Assembly: GCF_000813005.1 (NCBI RefSeq)
Contig: NZ_JSYP01000015.1
Location: 119,835-183,834 of the forward strand
Direction: 5' to 3'
DNA from: Flavobacterium sp. KMS
GTDB taxonomy: Bacteria > Bacteroidota > Bacteroidia > Flavobacteriales > Flavobacteriaceae
Length of the DNA: 64,000 bases
This document shows, one piece after another, positions 34,875 through 43,982 of the stretch (within the stretch, counting starts at the first letter, position 1; the number at the start of each line of letters is the position of its first letter). Under the pieces are notes generated by a model, which saw only the letters and a program-made list of their open reading frames with translations, searched no databases and was not told the DNA's origin. Both the position numbers and the translations under genes were made by a program.

Positions 34875-34902
34875 AAAAGTTAGGTTAGTTTTATAGTAAT
34901 GA

Positions 34903-34929
34903 AGCACTTCGAGAGAAGTGCTTTTTTTG
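34903..34929 (+). terminator. Intrinsic terminator of the ECF operon
   Basis: AGCACTTC-gaga-GAAGTGCT followed by a T run. Confidence 0.93.
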
Positions 34930-34964
34930 TTTCATATAATTCAAAATATCAAGTTTGATTTGTG

Positions 34965-34972
34965 TAATTTTG
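34965..34972 (+). promoter_or_regulatory. -7 promoter element of dnaG
   Basis: TAATTTTG, about 30 bases before the TTG start of dnaG. Confidence 0.5.
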
Positions 34973-35003
34973 CAAGCTTCAATCTTTAAAAAAGTAATAC
35001 GTT

Positions 35004-37073
35004 TTGATTTCACAAAATACCATAAATACCGTTTTTGAAACTGCTCGAGTAGAGGAGGTAATTGGCGATTTTGTACATTTAAAACGAGCAGGAAGTAACT
35101 TTAAGGGATTGAGCCCATTCTCGGATGAGCGCTCGCCATCATTTATGGTATCGCCTGCAAAAGGTATCTGGAAAGATTTTAGTTCTGGAAAAGGAGGGAA
35201 CTCAGTTGCTTTCTTGATAGAGCATGAACATTTTACTTATCCAGAAGCCATTCGATATCTAGCAAGAAAATATAATATCGAAATTGAAGAAACCGAACAA
35301 ACAGATGCTGAAAAAGCGATTACAGATGTTCGCGAAAGTATGTATCTTGTTTCGGAGTTTGCCAAAAAGTATTTTCATAATGTACTTTTAAATACAGATG
35401 AAGGTCAGGCAATAGGGCTTTCATATTTTAAAGAAAGAGGGTTTACAAACGAAACAATTAAAAAATTCGAACTAGGATATTCTCCTGAAACTTGGGATGC
35501 TTTAACTAAAGAAGCACTCGGTCAGGGATATAAACTTGAATTTCTTGAAAGTACAGGGTTAACAATTCCTAGAGATGACCGTCCGTTTGATCGATTTAAA
35601 GGACGTGTTATGTTCCCAATACAAAGTATGTCGGGACGTGTACTTGGTTTTGGAGGACGTATTTTAACCAATGATAAAAAAGCTGCAAAATATTTAAATT
35701 CACCAGAGAGTGATATTTACCATAAGAGTAAAGTGTTGTATGGTATTTTTCAGGCCAAACAAGCTATTGCGAAACAAAACAATTGTTTTTTAGTTGAGGG
35801 TTATACTGATGTAATTCAGTTTAATCAAGCAGGGATAGAAAATGTAGTTGCATCTTCTGGAACGGCATTAACACCAGATCAGATTAGACTGGTAAATAGA
35901 TTGACAAAAAACATCACCGTACTTTTTGATGGTGATGCTGCGGGATTACGAGCTTCTATTCGAGGAATCGATTTGATTCTGGAAGAAGGTATGAACGTAA
36001 GAGTATGTACTTTCCCTGATGGTGATGACCCGGATAGTTTCGCCAGAAAAACTTCGTATGATGACTTAGTAGCATACTTAGAAAATAATGCTAAAGACTT
36101 TATTCAGTTTAAGGCTTCGTTATTAATGAATGAAGCAAAAAATGATCCTATAAAGAAAGCCGATTTGATTCGGGATATGGTTACGAGTATTTCTAAAATT
36201 CCAGATAGAATTCAGCGTGAAGTTTACGTTCAGGAATGTGCCAGAATTATGGATATTTCTGAGCAGGTACTTGTGAGTACTTTAGCTCAGTTGATTCAAA
36301 AAGATATTACAGAAGTAGGTAAAAAGCAAAAGCAGGAGCAAAAACCTTTTGAAGTTTATAGAAACCAAAAACCAAAACAAACAGGGTATTCAGGAGGAGA
36401 TCCAGAAGATCCAAGAAACGGACCACCCGATGATTATCCAGGTGAGCCAGGATATCCAGTAGAACAGCAAGCAGAAAAAATTGATATTTTATATCATTTA
36501 GAACGTAAAGTAATTGAAATTTTATTGCTTTATGGAGATAAAACAGAACTGTTTGAAGATGTTTTCCTGAGAAGTAATGGAGAAGGAGAAATTGAAACTG
36601 TTACCGAAAAGAAAGAATACAAAGTTTTTCAGCGAATTTATTTGAGTTTGCAGGAAGATGAGGTAGAGCTTTCTAATAATCTGTTTCGAGATATTTTTAC
36701 AGACTTAATTGCATTCTATCATCAGAATGAAAAATTTAGTTTAGAACAATATTTAATGCGTTTGCAGCCTGAATTTGCTCAGGAGGTAACAGATATTCTA
36801 ATGGAAGATGAAAAAGTTACACTTCATGATTGGGAGGGACAAAATATTTTCGCAAAAGAAAAATCAGAATCTATAAGTCAATACGTAACCGAGACAATTT
36901 TGTCTATGCGTTGGTTTTTGGTCGATAAGATAATTGAAGAATTAAAAAGCTCCATAATATCAGACCCTAAGGAAGATAATATGGAGCTCTTGTTAATGGT
37001 GGTAGATTACTCTAAATTAATTAATTCGTTTTCGAGAAAACTTGGGAGGGTAATGTCCCGTTATCATAATTAA
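35004..37073 (+). CDS. dnaG: DNA primase, zinc ligands of CHC2 domain replaced
   Basis: 689 residues from a TTG start (TTGATTTCACAAAATACC, MISQNT). The order is CHC2-type N-terminal domain, catalytic core (YTDVIQFNQAGIENVVASSG), TOPRIM acidic residues (LFDGDAAGLRAS, DGDDPDS) and helicase-binding C-terminus. In the N-terminal domain the four zinc ligands of ordinary primases are all changed: GLSPFSDERSPSF gives Ser37 and Ser40, and KDFSSGKGG gives Asp58 and Ser61 where Cys/His/Cys/Cys are expected. The fold appears kept without zinc. It makes RNA primers at the replication fork. Its stop overlaps the convergent response-regulator gene by 4 bp. Confidence 0.93.
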   Translation: MISQNTINTVFETARVEEVIGDFVHLKRAGSNFKGLSPFSDERSPSFMVSPAKGIWKDFSSGKGGNSVAFLIEHEHFTYPEAIRYLARKYNIEIEETEQTDAEKAITDVRESMYLVSEFAKKYFHNVLLNTDEGQAIGLSYFKERGFTNETIKKFELGYSPETWDALTKEALGQGYKLEFLESTGLTIPRDDRPFDRFKGRVMFPIQSMSGRVLGFGGRILTNDKKAAKYLNSPESDIYHKSKVLYGIFQAKQAIAKQNNCFLVEGYTDVIQFNQAGIENVVASSGTALTPDQIRLVNRLTKNITVLFDGDAAGLRASIRGIDLILEEGMNVRVCTFPDGDDPDSFARKTSYDDLVAYLENNAKDFIQFKASLLMNEAKNDPIKKADLIRDMVTSISKIPDRIQREVYVQECARIMDISEQVLVSTLAQLIQKDITEVGKKQKQEQKPFEVYRNQKPKQTGYSGGDPEDPRNGPPDDYPGEPGYPVEQQAEKIDILYHLERKVIEILLLYGDKTELFEDVFLRSNGEGEIETVTEKKEYKVFQRIYLSLQEDEVELSNNLFRDIFTDLIAFYHQNEKFSLEQYLMRLQPEFAQEVTDILMEDEKVTLHDWEGQNIFAKEKSESISQYVTETILSMRWFLVDKIIEELKSSIISDPKEDNMELLLMVVDYSKLINSFSRKLGRVMSRYHN

Positions 37074-37699
37074 ATAATCTCTAGTGTTTTGGCTTTATTA
37101 ACCAAATCTACTAAATTGGTAACGTTTAATTTTGTTAGTAATCTTAGTTTGTAAGTACTAATTGTTTTTTCGTTAAGATTTAGAATTTTAGAAATTTCGT
37201 TGTTTTTCTTACCATCGCTTAAGTAACGTAATACCTCAATTTCTCTGTTAGAAAGTTTTCGATACAAACGTTCGCTTTTGCTTTGTTTTGCGATCAATGC
37301 CATGTTTTTACGTACAGTTTCATTGATGATAATTTTTCCTTCGTGTACTTTGATAATCGAAATCCCCAGAGTTTCTAATTTTTCTGTTTTGTGAATGTAT
37401 CCCGACACACCAGCTTTTATGGCATTTGGAGCATACATTTGTTCAGAAAGATTACTGAAGATGATGATTTTTGTTTTTGGAAAGTTTTTCAGAATAGACT
37501 TAACTTCAAAAATACTGGCAAGACCTTCTAATTCTAAATCTAAAATTAGAATGTCGATGTCCTTAGTTTGAAGGATGTCTTTTACCATCGTAAAGTTGCC
37601 TACATTTGCAACAATTGAAATGTCATCATGGTCTTTAAAATACGACTTAACGCCAAAGTGCGTCACAGGGTGGTTGTCTGCTAAACATACTTTAATCAT
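37070..37699 (-). CDS. Response regulator, NarL/LuxR type (orphan)
   Basis: 209 residues. Receiver domain 1-120 with CLADNHPVTHFG, phospho-acceptor in ILILDLELEG, and YIHKTEKL; then a LuxR-type HTH (KLSNREIEVLRYLSDGKKN, LNLNEKTISTYKLRLLTKLN). No histidine kinase gene is nearby, so it is an orphan here. The gene is convergent with dnaG and overlaps its end. Confidence 0.9.
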   Translation of the reverse strand: MIKVCLADNHPVTHFGVKSYFKDHDDISIVANVGNFTMVKDILQTKDIDILILDLELEGLASIFEVKSILKNFPKTKIIIFSNLSEQMYAPNAIKAGVSGYIHKTEKLETLGISIIKVHEGKIIINETVRKNMALIAKQSKSERLYRKLSNREIEVLRYLSDGKKNNEISKILNLNEKTISTYKLRLLTKLNVTNLVDLVNKAKTLEII

Positions 37700-37791
37700 A
37701 GTTTTACCTTTTTAAGAATTGTTCATTTTTTTTGGAACTGTAAAATTAATAAATAAATTCTGTAATTTATTGCAAATCAGTATAAAAATGA

Positions 37792-38598
37792 TTATTTTAA
37801 CTTTTTAGGTATCGAGCACACAGGTATAGGATTCATTTTGTGCTGATTGGCTGTGTTTAATTTCTTGTATATTTCGAAAACAATTTTTTCTCTTCCTACA
37901 AAGTCAGCAGCCGATTTTCCTAGCTCATCGGCTAACATTGCTGCTTCTAATTCGTCATAACTTGCACCCAATTGGTCTTCATCTGTTCTATTATCTCCAA
38001 ATAAACCATCGGTTGGGGCAGCTGTTAAAATTGTGTTAGGAATTTCAAGAAATTCCCCTAAAGCATACACGTCAGATTTCATTAAATCGGCAATTGGACT
38101 CAAATCTACGCCGCCATCACCGTATTTTGTATAAAAACCTACTCCAAAATCTTCGACTTTGTTTCCAGTTCCAGCAACCAATAATCCGTAAATTCCAGCT
38201 AAATAATACAAACTTGTCATGCGTAAACGAGCACGAGTGTTGGCAAGCGATAAATTTACTTTTGCAATATCGGCATCATGAGGAGTTGAGGCTTTAAAAG
38301 CTTCAAAAGTACTTGTTAAGTCGGTTTCGATATTAGAGACATTTGGGAATCGTTTTTTTAGTTGCTCGATGTGTTCTCGTCCTCTGGAAACTTGATTTGG
38401 AGCTTGATGAATTGGCATTTCTACGCATAAAACCTTTAATCCTGTTTGAGCGCATAATGTTGAGGTTACAGCTGAGTCGACACCACCAGAAATTCCTATA
38501 ATAAAACCATTCACTTTAGCATTGTTAGCATAATCTTTTAACCACTCTACAATGTAGGTATTTACTTTTTCTGTTTGAATAGTGCTTTTTTTAGCCAT
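37792..38598 (-). CDS. nadE: NH3-dependent NAD(+) synthetase
   Basis: 268 residues. PP-loop SGGVDSA (residues 37-43), GTGNKVEDFGVGFYTKYGDGG (deamido-NAD/Mg site) and LSPIADLMKSDVYALG. Without an N-terminal glutaminase domain it should use free ammonia. It catalyses the last step of NAD synthesis in the cytosol. Divergent from gldB. Confidence 0.94.
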   Translation of the reverse strand: MAKKSTIQTEKVNTYIVEWLKDYANNAKVNGFIIGISGGVDSAVTSTLCAQTGLKVLCVEMPIHQAPNQVSRGREHIEQLKKRFPNVSNIETDLTSTFEAFKASTPHDADIAKVNLSLANTRARLRMTSLYYLAGIYGLLVAGTGNKVEDFGVGFYTKYGDGGVDLSPIADLMKSDVYALGEFLEIPNTILTAAPTDGLFGDNRTDEDQLGASYDELEAAMLADELGKSAADFVGREKIVFEIYKKLNTANQHKMNPIPVCSIPKKLK

Positions 38599-38666
38599 AA
38601 TAGTTTAAGTTTTAAAATGCAGGAATGTATATTTGCACAATTATATTTAAGTAGTCTTTACTTAGA

Positions 38667-38674
38667 TAATTTTG
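38667..38674 (+). promoter_or_regulatory. -7 promoter element of gldBC
   Basis: TAATTTTG, 25 bases before the gldB ATG. A second TATATTTG at 38628-38635 could be an alternative promoter. Confidence 0.5.
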
Positions 38675-38698
38675 CAACACAAACTTAATTAAAATAAA

Positions 38699-39655
38699 AT
38701 GAAAATATATCGGTTTGCTATCGCTCTATCTGTCTTTTTTTTGTCCTGCGACCAAAAAAGTAAAATTGAAAAAGCGGTAGAAGAAATTCCTGTTGATATT
38801 AAAGTAGAACGCTTTGATAAAGTGTTTTTTGAGACCCAACCAAAAGATTTGGGTAAAGTAAAAAAAGAATACCCTTATTTTTTTCCTGCAGGAAATGATG
38901 ATGCGGTTTGGATAGAGAAAATGCAGAATCCGCTTTGGAGAGAATTGTATACCGAAGTTCAGAAAAAGTATGGAGATTTTGAGCCAGTTCGAAAAGAGTT
39001 TAATACTTTATTCCAACATATAGAGTACTATTTTCCTAAAACTAAAACGCCAAAGGTTATTACTATAATATCTGAGATGGATTATAATAATAAAGCAATT
39101 TATGCCGATAGTCTGGTTGTTGTAGCGCTAGAGTTGTATTTAGGAAAAGAACATAAGTTTTATCAATTCCCAAATTATATAAAAGAGAATTTTGAAGAGA
39201 AACAAATTATGCCAGATGTGGTTTCTAGTTTTTCGATGAAGAAAATCTCACCAGTTACCGATAAGAATTTAATTAGCAAAATGGTATATTATGGAAAGCA
39301 ATTGTATTTAAAAGATTTGCTTTTACCAGATTATACCGATGCAGATAAAATAGGATACACACCAGAACAAATAAAATGGTGTGAAGAGAATGAAGGATAT
39401 ATGTGGCGTTATTTTATAGAGAAAGAAATGTTGTATAGTGATGATGCAAAACTCACAACACGATTTATAAATACAGCTCCATTTTCTAAATTTTACTTAG
39501 AAATAGATAACGAATCTCCAGGACGCGTTGGAACCTGGATTGGTTGGCAGATTGTACGTTCATACATGAAAAACAATGATGTGTCGATAGAGCAATTATT
39601 AAAAACGAACGCAAAAGAAATTTTTGAAAAGTCAAAATATAAACCTAAGAAGTAA
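38699..39655 (+). CDS. gldB: Gliding motility lipoprotein GldB
   Basis: 318 residues with lipobox FFLSC (Cys17). The pattern VDIKVERFDKVFFE, KKEYPYFFPAGNDDAVW and WCEENEGYMWRYFIEKEMLY is that of GldB of flavobacteria, needed for gliding and type IX secretion. Acts at the cell envelope. Forms an operon with gldC (TAATG overlap). Confidence 0.93.
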   Translation: MKIYRFAIALSVFFLSCDQKSKIEKAVEEIPVDIKVERFDKVFFETQPKDLGKVKKEYPYFFPAGNDDAVWIEKMQNPLWRELYTEVQKKYGDFEPVRKEFNTLFQHIEYYFPKTKTPKVITIISEMDYNNKAIYADSLVVVALELYLGKEHKFYQFPNYIKENFEEKQIMPDVVSSFSMKKISPVTDKNLISKMVYYGKQLYLKDLLLPDYTDADKIGYTPEQIKWCEENEGYMWRYFIEKEMLYSDDAKLTTRFINTAPFSKFYLEIDNESPGRVGTWIGWQIVRSYMKNNDVSIEQLLKTNAKEIFEKSKYKPKK

Positions 39656-39999
39656 TGTCAGATAATAAACAACAAACCTCAGAAATTAAATTCCTTATAG
39701 AATTAGACGAAAACCGTGTGCCAGAAAAATTAAAATGGTCGGCAAAAGATGGTGGAGTTGAAGCTCAGGATGCTAAAGCAATTATGCTTTCTATCTGGGA
39801 TAGTAAGGTACAGGAAACAATGCGTATTGATTTATGGACAAAAGATATGCCTGTGGATGAAATGAAAATTTTCTTTCACCAGACTTTAGTAGCTATGGCA
39901 GATACTTTTAAACGTGCTACAGACGATGAAAAAATGTCGGATACAATGAAAGATTTCTGTGATTATTTCGCTGAAAAGCTAGAATTGAAAAAATCATAA
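39655..39999 (+). CDS. gldC: Gliding motility protein GldC
   Basis: 114 residues without a signal peptide; starts SDNKQQTSEIKFLIELDENR and includes SAKDGGVEAQDAKAIMLSIWD, WTKDMPVDEMKIFFHQTL. This is the conserved GldC family, which helps gliding, probably from the cytoplasm. Its start overlaps the gldB stop by one base. Confidence 0.93.
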   Translation: MSDNKQQTSEIKFLIELDENRVPEKLKWSAKDGGVEAQDAKAIMLSIWDSKVQETMRIDLWTKDMPVDEMKIFFHQTLVAMADTFKRATDDEKMSDTMKDFCDYFAEKLELKKS

Positions 40000-40014
40000 T
40001 TGAATACAAAATAG

Positions 40015-40047
40015 AAAATCCCATTCGCCGCGGCGAATGGGATTTTT
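40015..40047. terminator. Bidirectional terminator after gldC
   Basis: AAAATCCCATTCGCC pairs perfectly with GGCGAATGGGATTTT, loop of 2 bases. Confidence 0.92.
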
Positions 40048-40048
40048 T

Positions 40049-40675
40049 TTATTTAACAGAGGCTTTGTTTAGATTCTTAAATATTCGTTTTAAAGACCCA
40101 ACCATTAATTTGTCTGAGCTTCTGTAGAATGTTATGTTGTCTATAAGTTTATCTGACTTTTCTGTTTCCCACATAGATTTAGTTTCCTTTTTGTGAGCTG
40201 TACCTACCACTTTTTGAGAGAAAATAATTTCCTGTAAGTTTAAGTCATATACTTCTAGAGTAACAGCACTTTCGTTTTTGCCTAAATCATTTTCGTCTTG
40301 ATAAAGTTCGACGGAAGAGAAGTCGTTTTTGTTTTTTGTGGAAACAATATTAATAAAGAAATCAAAACCAGTTCCATCTTTAAGTTCTTTTAATTTTGTT
40401 TTGTTGGGATCTAAATGAATTTTTCTGGTAATTAGTAATCCATTTACGTCATTGATATAAGATATTCGTTCCCCTAAATTTTTCTTGAAATAGTCTAGAG
40501 TTTCAGCGGTTAATTTGTCTCTAGAGTTTTTTGGACAATCTAATTCGTTTAACAGCCATTTTCCAGATGTAAAATCAACGCCAGTTTTTGGTCCAGGCAT
40601 AGTAACATACGATGATGATTCGCATGATGAAAGTATAAACAGAAAAATGAGTGGTATAAACTTTAAGCTTTTCAT
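40049..40675 (-). CDS. Hypothetical lipoprotein
   Basis: 208 residues with lipobox ILSSC (Cys18). The mature part has a GKWLLNELDCP motif and a beta-alpha pattern (DGTGFDFFINIVSTKN, SAVTLEVYDLNLQEIIFSQK). I do not recognise a family. Stand-alone gene between two terminators. Confidence 0.7.
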   Translation of the reverse strand: MKSLKFIPLIFLFILSSCESSSYVTMPGPKTGVDFTSGKWLLNELDCPKNSRDKLTAETLDYFKKNLGERISYINDVNGLLITRKIHLDPNKTKLKELKDGTGFDFFINIVSTKNKNDFSSVELYQDENDLGKNESAVTLEVYDLNLQEIIFSQKVVGTAHKKETKSMWETEKSDKLIDNITFYRSSDKLMVGSLKRIFKNLNKASVK

Positions 40676-40745
40676 AACTATATATTGATTGGTTTCAAAT
40701 GTAGTTTAAAAAAATATTTTTTTTAAAGATTTTAACTACAAAATA

Positions 40746-40781
40746 AAAAATCCCAAAACCGATTAAGTTTTGGGATTTTTT
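40746..40781. terminator. Terminator hairpin of engB operon
   Basis: AAAAATCCCAAAAC pairs with GTTTTGGGATTTTT. Confidence 0.88.
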
Positions 40782-40803
40782 TATTTTATCTGAAAAGGGT
40801 ATT

Positions 40804-41424
40804 TTAAAACTGACTGTTGTTTTTGAATACCTCTTGGTTTACTTCGTCAATGTATTTTAAAACATCATCTTTACCAGTAGCTTCTGTTGCCGATGTTACA
40901 AAATAATGAGGCATTTCGGCCCAGTTATTAGCAAACATTTTCTTTTTGTAAGCTGCGATATGAGAATCGATTTTTACTTTACTGATTTTATCTGCTTTGG
41001 TGAAAATGATACAAAACGGAATTTCACTTTCTCCCATGTACGACATAAATTCAATGTCGATGGTTTGAGCTTCGTGACGAATATCGATTAATACGAAAGC
41101 GCAAACTAATTGTTCGCGAGTTTCAAAATAATCAGTAATGAACTGTTGGAAAACAGATTTTGTTTTTTTAGAAACTTTAGCGTAACCATATCCTGGTAAA
41201 TCGACAAGGAACCAATTGTTATTAATCAGGAAATGATTTATCAATTGTGTTTTTCCAGGGCGACCAGAAGTTTTTGCTAAGTTTTTATGATTGGTCAACA
41301 TGTTGATCAAAGAAGACTTTCCTACGTTTGATCTTCCTATAAAAGCATATTCTGGCAAGAAGTCCTTAGGACATTTGCTTACATCAGAATTACTAATTAT
41401 AAATTCGGCGGTATTTATTTTCAT
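40804..41424 (-). CDS. engB: Ribosome biogenesis GTP-binding protein YsxC/EngB
   Basis: 206 residues. G1 GRSNVGKSSL (30-39), switch region TSGRPGKTQLINHF, G3 DLPGYGYAKVSKK, G4 FTKADKI and G5 VTSATEATG. Essential GTPase for 50S subunit assembly. Second gene after the alpha/beta hydrolase with a 43-bp gap. Confidence 0.95.
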   Translation of the reverse strand: MKINTAEFIISNSDVSKCPKDFLPEYAFIGRSNVGKSSLINMLTNHKNLAKTSGRPGKTQLINHFLINNNWFLVDLPGYGYAKVSKKTKSVFQQFITDYFETREQLVCAFVLIDIRHEAQTIDIEFMSYMGESEIPFCIIFTKADKISKVKIDSHIAAYKKKMFANNWAEMPHYFVTSATEATGKDDVLKYIDEVNQEVFKNNSQF

Positions 41425-41467
41425 ATCTATACTATTTCTAAAACCTCCTCAAATTCGAAAGCGTTTA

Positions 41468-42232
41468 TTATAAATTGGTTTTTTGCAACCACTCTTCAAG
41501 AATTTTGTTAAACTCTTCTGGATGTTCCATCATGGCAGCATGTCCACATTTGTCTATCCAATATAAAGAAGAGTTAGGAAGTAATTTGTTAAACTCTTCG
41601 GCTACGTCCGGTGGAGTTACTTTGTCGTTTTTACCCCAAATGATACAAGTTTCAACTTGCATTTTAGGTAAATCTTTTGCCATGTTATGGCGAATAGCGC
41701 TTTTTGCTATAGTAAGCGTTTTTATTAATTTTATTCGATCGTTTACCGAAGCGTAAACTTCATCGATAAGTTCGGGAGTTGCAATTTTTGGGTCATAAAA
41801 TACATCTTCAGCTTTTCTTCTTATGTATTCGTAATCTCCTCTTTTTGGGTAACTGTCGCCCATTGCACTTTCGTAAAGACCAGAACTTCCTGTTATAACA
41901 AGCCCAATTACTTTTTCAGGGTATAATTTGGTATGGTATAAAGCAATATGTCCACCTAATGAATTCCCTAGTAAAATAACTTTATCGAATCCTTTGAAGG
42001 TGATAAAGTCCTTAACATATTTGGCAAAACTTTTTACGTTGGTTTTTAGTATGCTTTGTGTGTATATCGGTAAGTCAGGTATTACTATTTTATATCCTCT
42101 ATTTGAAAAATATTCGGCTACGGCATCGAAGTTACTAAGTCCTCCCATGAGTCCATGTAAAATAACAATAGGTGTCCCTTCTCCAGCTTCATAATAGCTG
42201 TATCTGCCTTCTTTTTTGTAATGTTTATCCAT
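41468..42232 (-). CDS. Alpha/beta-hydrolase
   Basis: 254 residues. Oxyanion strand IVILHGLMGGLSNF, nucleophile elbow GNSLGGH (Ser91), acid in WGKNDKVTPP and His in DKCGHAAMMEHPEEFNK. Typical of small-molecule or ester hydrolases; the substrate is unknown. First gene of a probable operon with engB. Its promoter TATATTTG is at 42260-42267. Confidence 0.88.
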   Translation of the reverse strand: MDKHYKKEGRYSYYEAGEGTPIVILHGLMGGLSNFDAVAEYFSNRGYKIVIPDLPIYTQSILKTNVKSFAKYVKDFITFKGFDKVILLGNSLGGHIALYHTKLYPEKVIGLVITGSSGLYESAMGDSYPKRGDYEYIRRKAEDVFYDPKIATPELIDEVYASVNDRIKLIKTLTIAKSAIRHNMAKDLPKMQVETCIIWGKNDKVTPPDVAEEFNKLLPNSSLYWIDKCGHAAMMEHPEEFNKILEEWLQKTNL

Positions 42233-42259
42233 CTAACTAAATACCGATTTCAATTTGGA

Positions 42260-42267
42260 CAAATATA
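42260..42267 (-). promoter_or_regulatory. -7 promoter element of hydrolase-engB operon
   Basis: TATATTTG on the minus strand, about 23 nt leader. Confidence 0.55.
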
Positions 42268-42518
42268 GGGTTTAATACATAAATATGGATTTTTGAAAAC
42301 ATTTTTTAACTAGATAATTTTAGTAGAAGAAATAAAAGGCTAAAAATCAGTTGCTAGTTGTTTTAATTTTTTTCTTTTTTCTAAAGAAAATTAGCAAAAA
42401 CAGATTGGAATTTTATGACAATATCATTTCATTTTTTGTTATGTAGAACCATTCTTACAAACTATTTTAAAATGGCTAATGATCTGACTCTGCATAATTT
42501 AAGGCTTTTGGGATAAAA

Positions 42519-42564
42519 GTGGTTAAACTTATCAACAAAGTGGTATATAGTGGTAAATTGTGGT
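42519..42564 (+). promoter_or_regulatory. MraZ-type direct repeats (GTGGT boxes)
   Basis: GTGGT occurs at 42519, 42540, 42550 and 42560. The last three are spaced exactly 10 bp apart, the arrangement known for MraZ binding sites (TGGGA-type repeats with 5-bp spacers in E. coli). They lie just upstream of the -7 element of mraZ, so MraZ could repress the cluster. The remainder of the 376-bp gap shows no gene. Confidence 0.75.
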
Positions 42565-42575
42565 AATATTTTTTA

Positions 42576-42583
42576 TATTTTTG
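42576..42583 (+). promoter_or_regulatory. -7 promoter element of the dcw cluster
   Basis: TATTTTTG, 26 bases before the mraZ TTG start. Confidence 0.6.
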
Positions 42584-42608
42584 CTGTGTAACATAACCAT
42601 ACATTTTT

Positions 42609-43082
42609 TTGAACACAATTGTCGGGACATATGAGTGTAAAGTCGATGCAAAAGGGAGGCTGCTAATGCCAGCTCCTTTAAAAAAGCAGTTGGCGACCTC
42701 TCTTCAAAACGGATTTGTTTTGAAGCGTTCCGTTTTTCAGACCTGTCTGGAGTTGTATCCAATGGAAGAATGGGATTTGATGATGCAGAAAATTAATAAA
42801 CTGAATCGTTTTGTAAAGAAAAACAATGATTTTATCAGAAGGTTTACCGCTGGAGTTAAGATTGTTGAGATTGATGCATTAGGACGTTTATTGGTTCCGA
42901 AAGATTTAATGACATTTTCTGGTATTTCAAAAGACGTGGTGTTTTCATCTGCGGTAAATATTGTTGAAATATGGGATAAAGAGTTATACGAAAAATCAAT
43001 TAGCGGCGAAGATATGGATTTTGCAGATTTAGCCGAAGAAGTAATGGGAAATATAAATGACGACGACAATGGAATATCATAA
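42609..43082 (+). CDS. mraZ: Transcriptional regulator MraZ
   Basis: 157 residues from a TTG start (MNTIVGTYECKVDAKGRL). Two AbrB-like halves: YECKVDAKGRLLMPAPL and VEIDALGRLLVPKDL carry the conserved DxKGR/DxxGR motifs. MraZ binds repeats upstream of its own gene and controls the dcw cluster. Overlaps rsmH. Confidence 0.94.
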   Translation: MNTIVGTYECKVDAKGRLLMPAPLKKQLATSLQNGFVLKRSVFQTCLELYPMEEWDLMMQKINKLNRFVKKNNDFIRRFTAGVKIVEIDALGRLLVPKDLMTFSGISKDVVFSSAVNIVEIWDKELYEKSISGEDMDFADLAEEVMGNINDDDNGIS

Positions 43083-43965
43083 TCCGGTTTTGCTTCATCC
43101 GACAGTAGATGGCTTAAATATTAAGCCCGACGGCATTTATGTAGATGTGACGTTTGGTGGTGGGGGACATTCAAAAGAGATTTTAAACAGGCTAGGGCCA
43201 AACGGAAGATTGTTTGCTTTTGATCAAGACGAAGATGCTTTGGCAAATGCTTTGCCTGACGAAAGGTTTACTTTGATAAATGAGAATTTTAGGTTTATAA
43301 AAAGGTTCTTGCGTTTTCATGGTGTAAGAGGAGTAGATGGAATTTTGGCAGACTTAGGTGTTTCATCACACCAGTTTGATGTTGCTGAAAGAGGCTTTTC
43401 TACTCGTTTTGATGCTGATCTGGATATGAGAATGAGTCAGAAGAATGATTTGAACGCATATCGTGTGGTAAATGAATACGACGAGCAGGATTTACGCCGA
43501 GTTTTTCTGGATTATGGGGAATTGAAAAATGCACCAGTTTTGTCAAGAACAATTGTAGAGGCGAGAGAGCACAGACCAATCAAAACTACAGACGAATTAA
43601 AAGAAGTTTTGGCGAAATATTTACCAGAAAGAGTTAAAAATAAAATATTAGCTCAGATTTATCAGGCTATTCGTATTGAGGTAAATCAGGAAATGGATGT
43701 ATTGAAAGAGTTCATCGAGCAATCGTTGGAGATTTTAAACCCAGGCGGAAGATTAAGTGTTATTTCTTATCACTCATTAGAAGACAGATTGGTAAAGCGT
43801 TTTATTAAAAACGGAATGTTTGAGGGAGAGCCAGAACGTGATTTTTATGGAAACTTCACAGTTCCATTTAAGACTATCGGAAAGCTAATAGTTCCAGATG
43901 ATGCAGAGATTAAAATTAACAATAGGGCTAGAAGTGCAAAGCTAAGAATAGCTGAAAAAATATAG
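43057..43965 (+). CDS. rsmH: 16S rRNA (cytosine1402-N4)-methyltransferase
   Basis: 302 residues. EYHNPVLLHPTVDGL, motif I DVTFGGGGHSKEIL and RALFGFD-like LFAFDQDEDAL mark RsmH. GILADLGVSSHQFD is the family signature. It methylates C1402 of 16S rRNA. The start ATG overlaps the end of mraZ; a second ATG at 43069 is also possible. Confidence 0.95.
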   Translation: MTTTMEYHNPVLLHPTVDGLNIKPDGIYVDVTFGGGGHSKEILNRLGPNGRLFAFDQDEDALANALPDERFTLINENFRFIKRFLRFHGVRGVDGILADLGVSSHQFDVAERGFSTRFDADLDMRMSQKNDLNAYRVVNEYDEQDLRRVFLDYGELKNAPVLSRTIVEAREHRPIKTTDELKEVLAKYLPERVKNKILAQIYQAIRIEVNQEMDVLKEFIEQSLEILNPGGRLSVISYHSLEDRLVKRFIKNGMFEGEPERDFYGNFTVPFKTIGKLIVPDDAEIKINNRARSAKLRIAEKI

Positions 43966-43982
43966 TACTATAATAAGGTATA

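Noticed and set aside
42434..42446. ATGACAATATCAT as a further FNR-like box
   Set aside because: The spacer is 3 bp instead of 4, and no -7 element lies at the spacing found for the other boxes.
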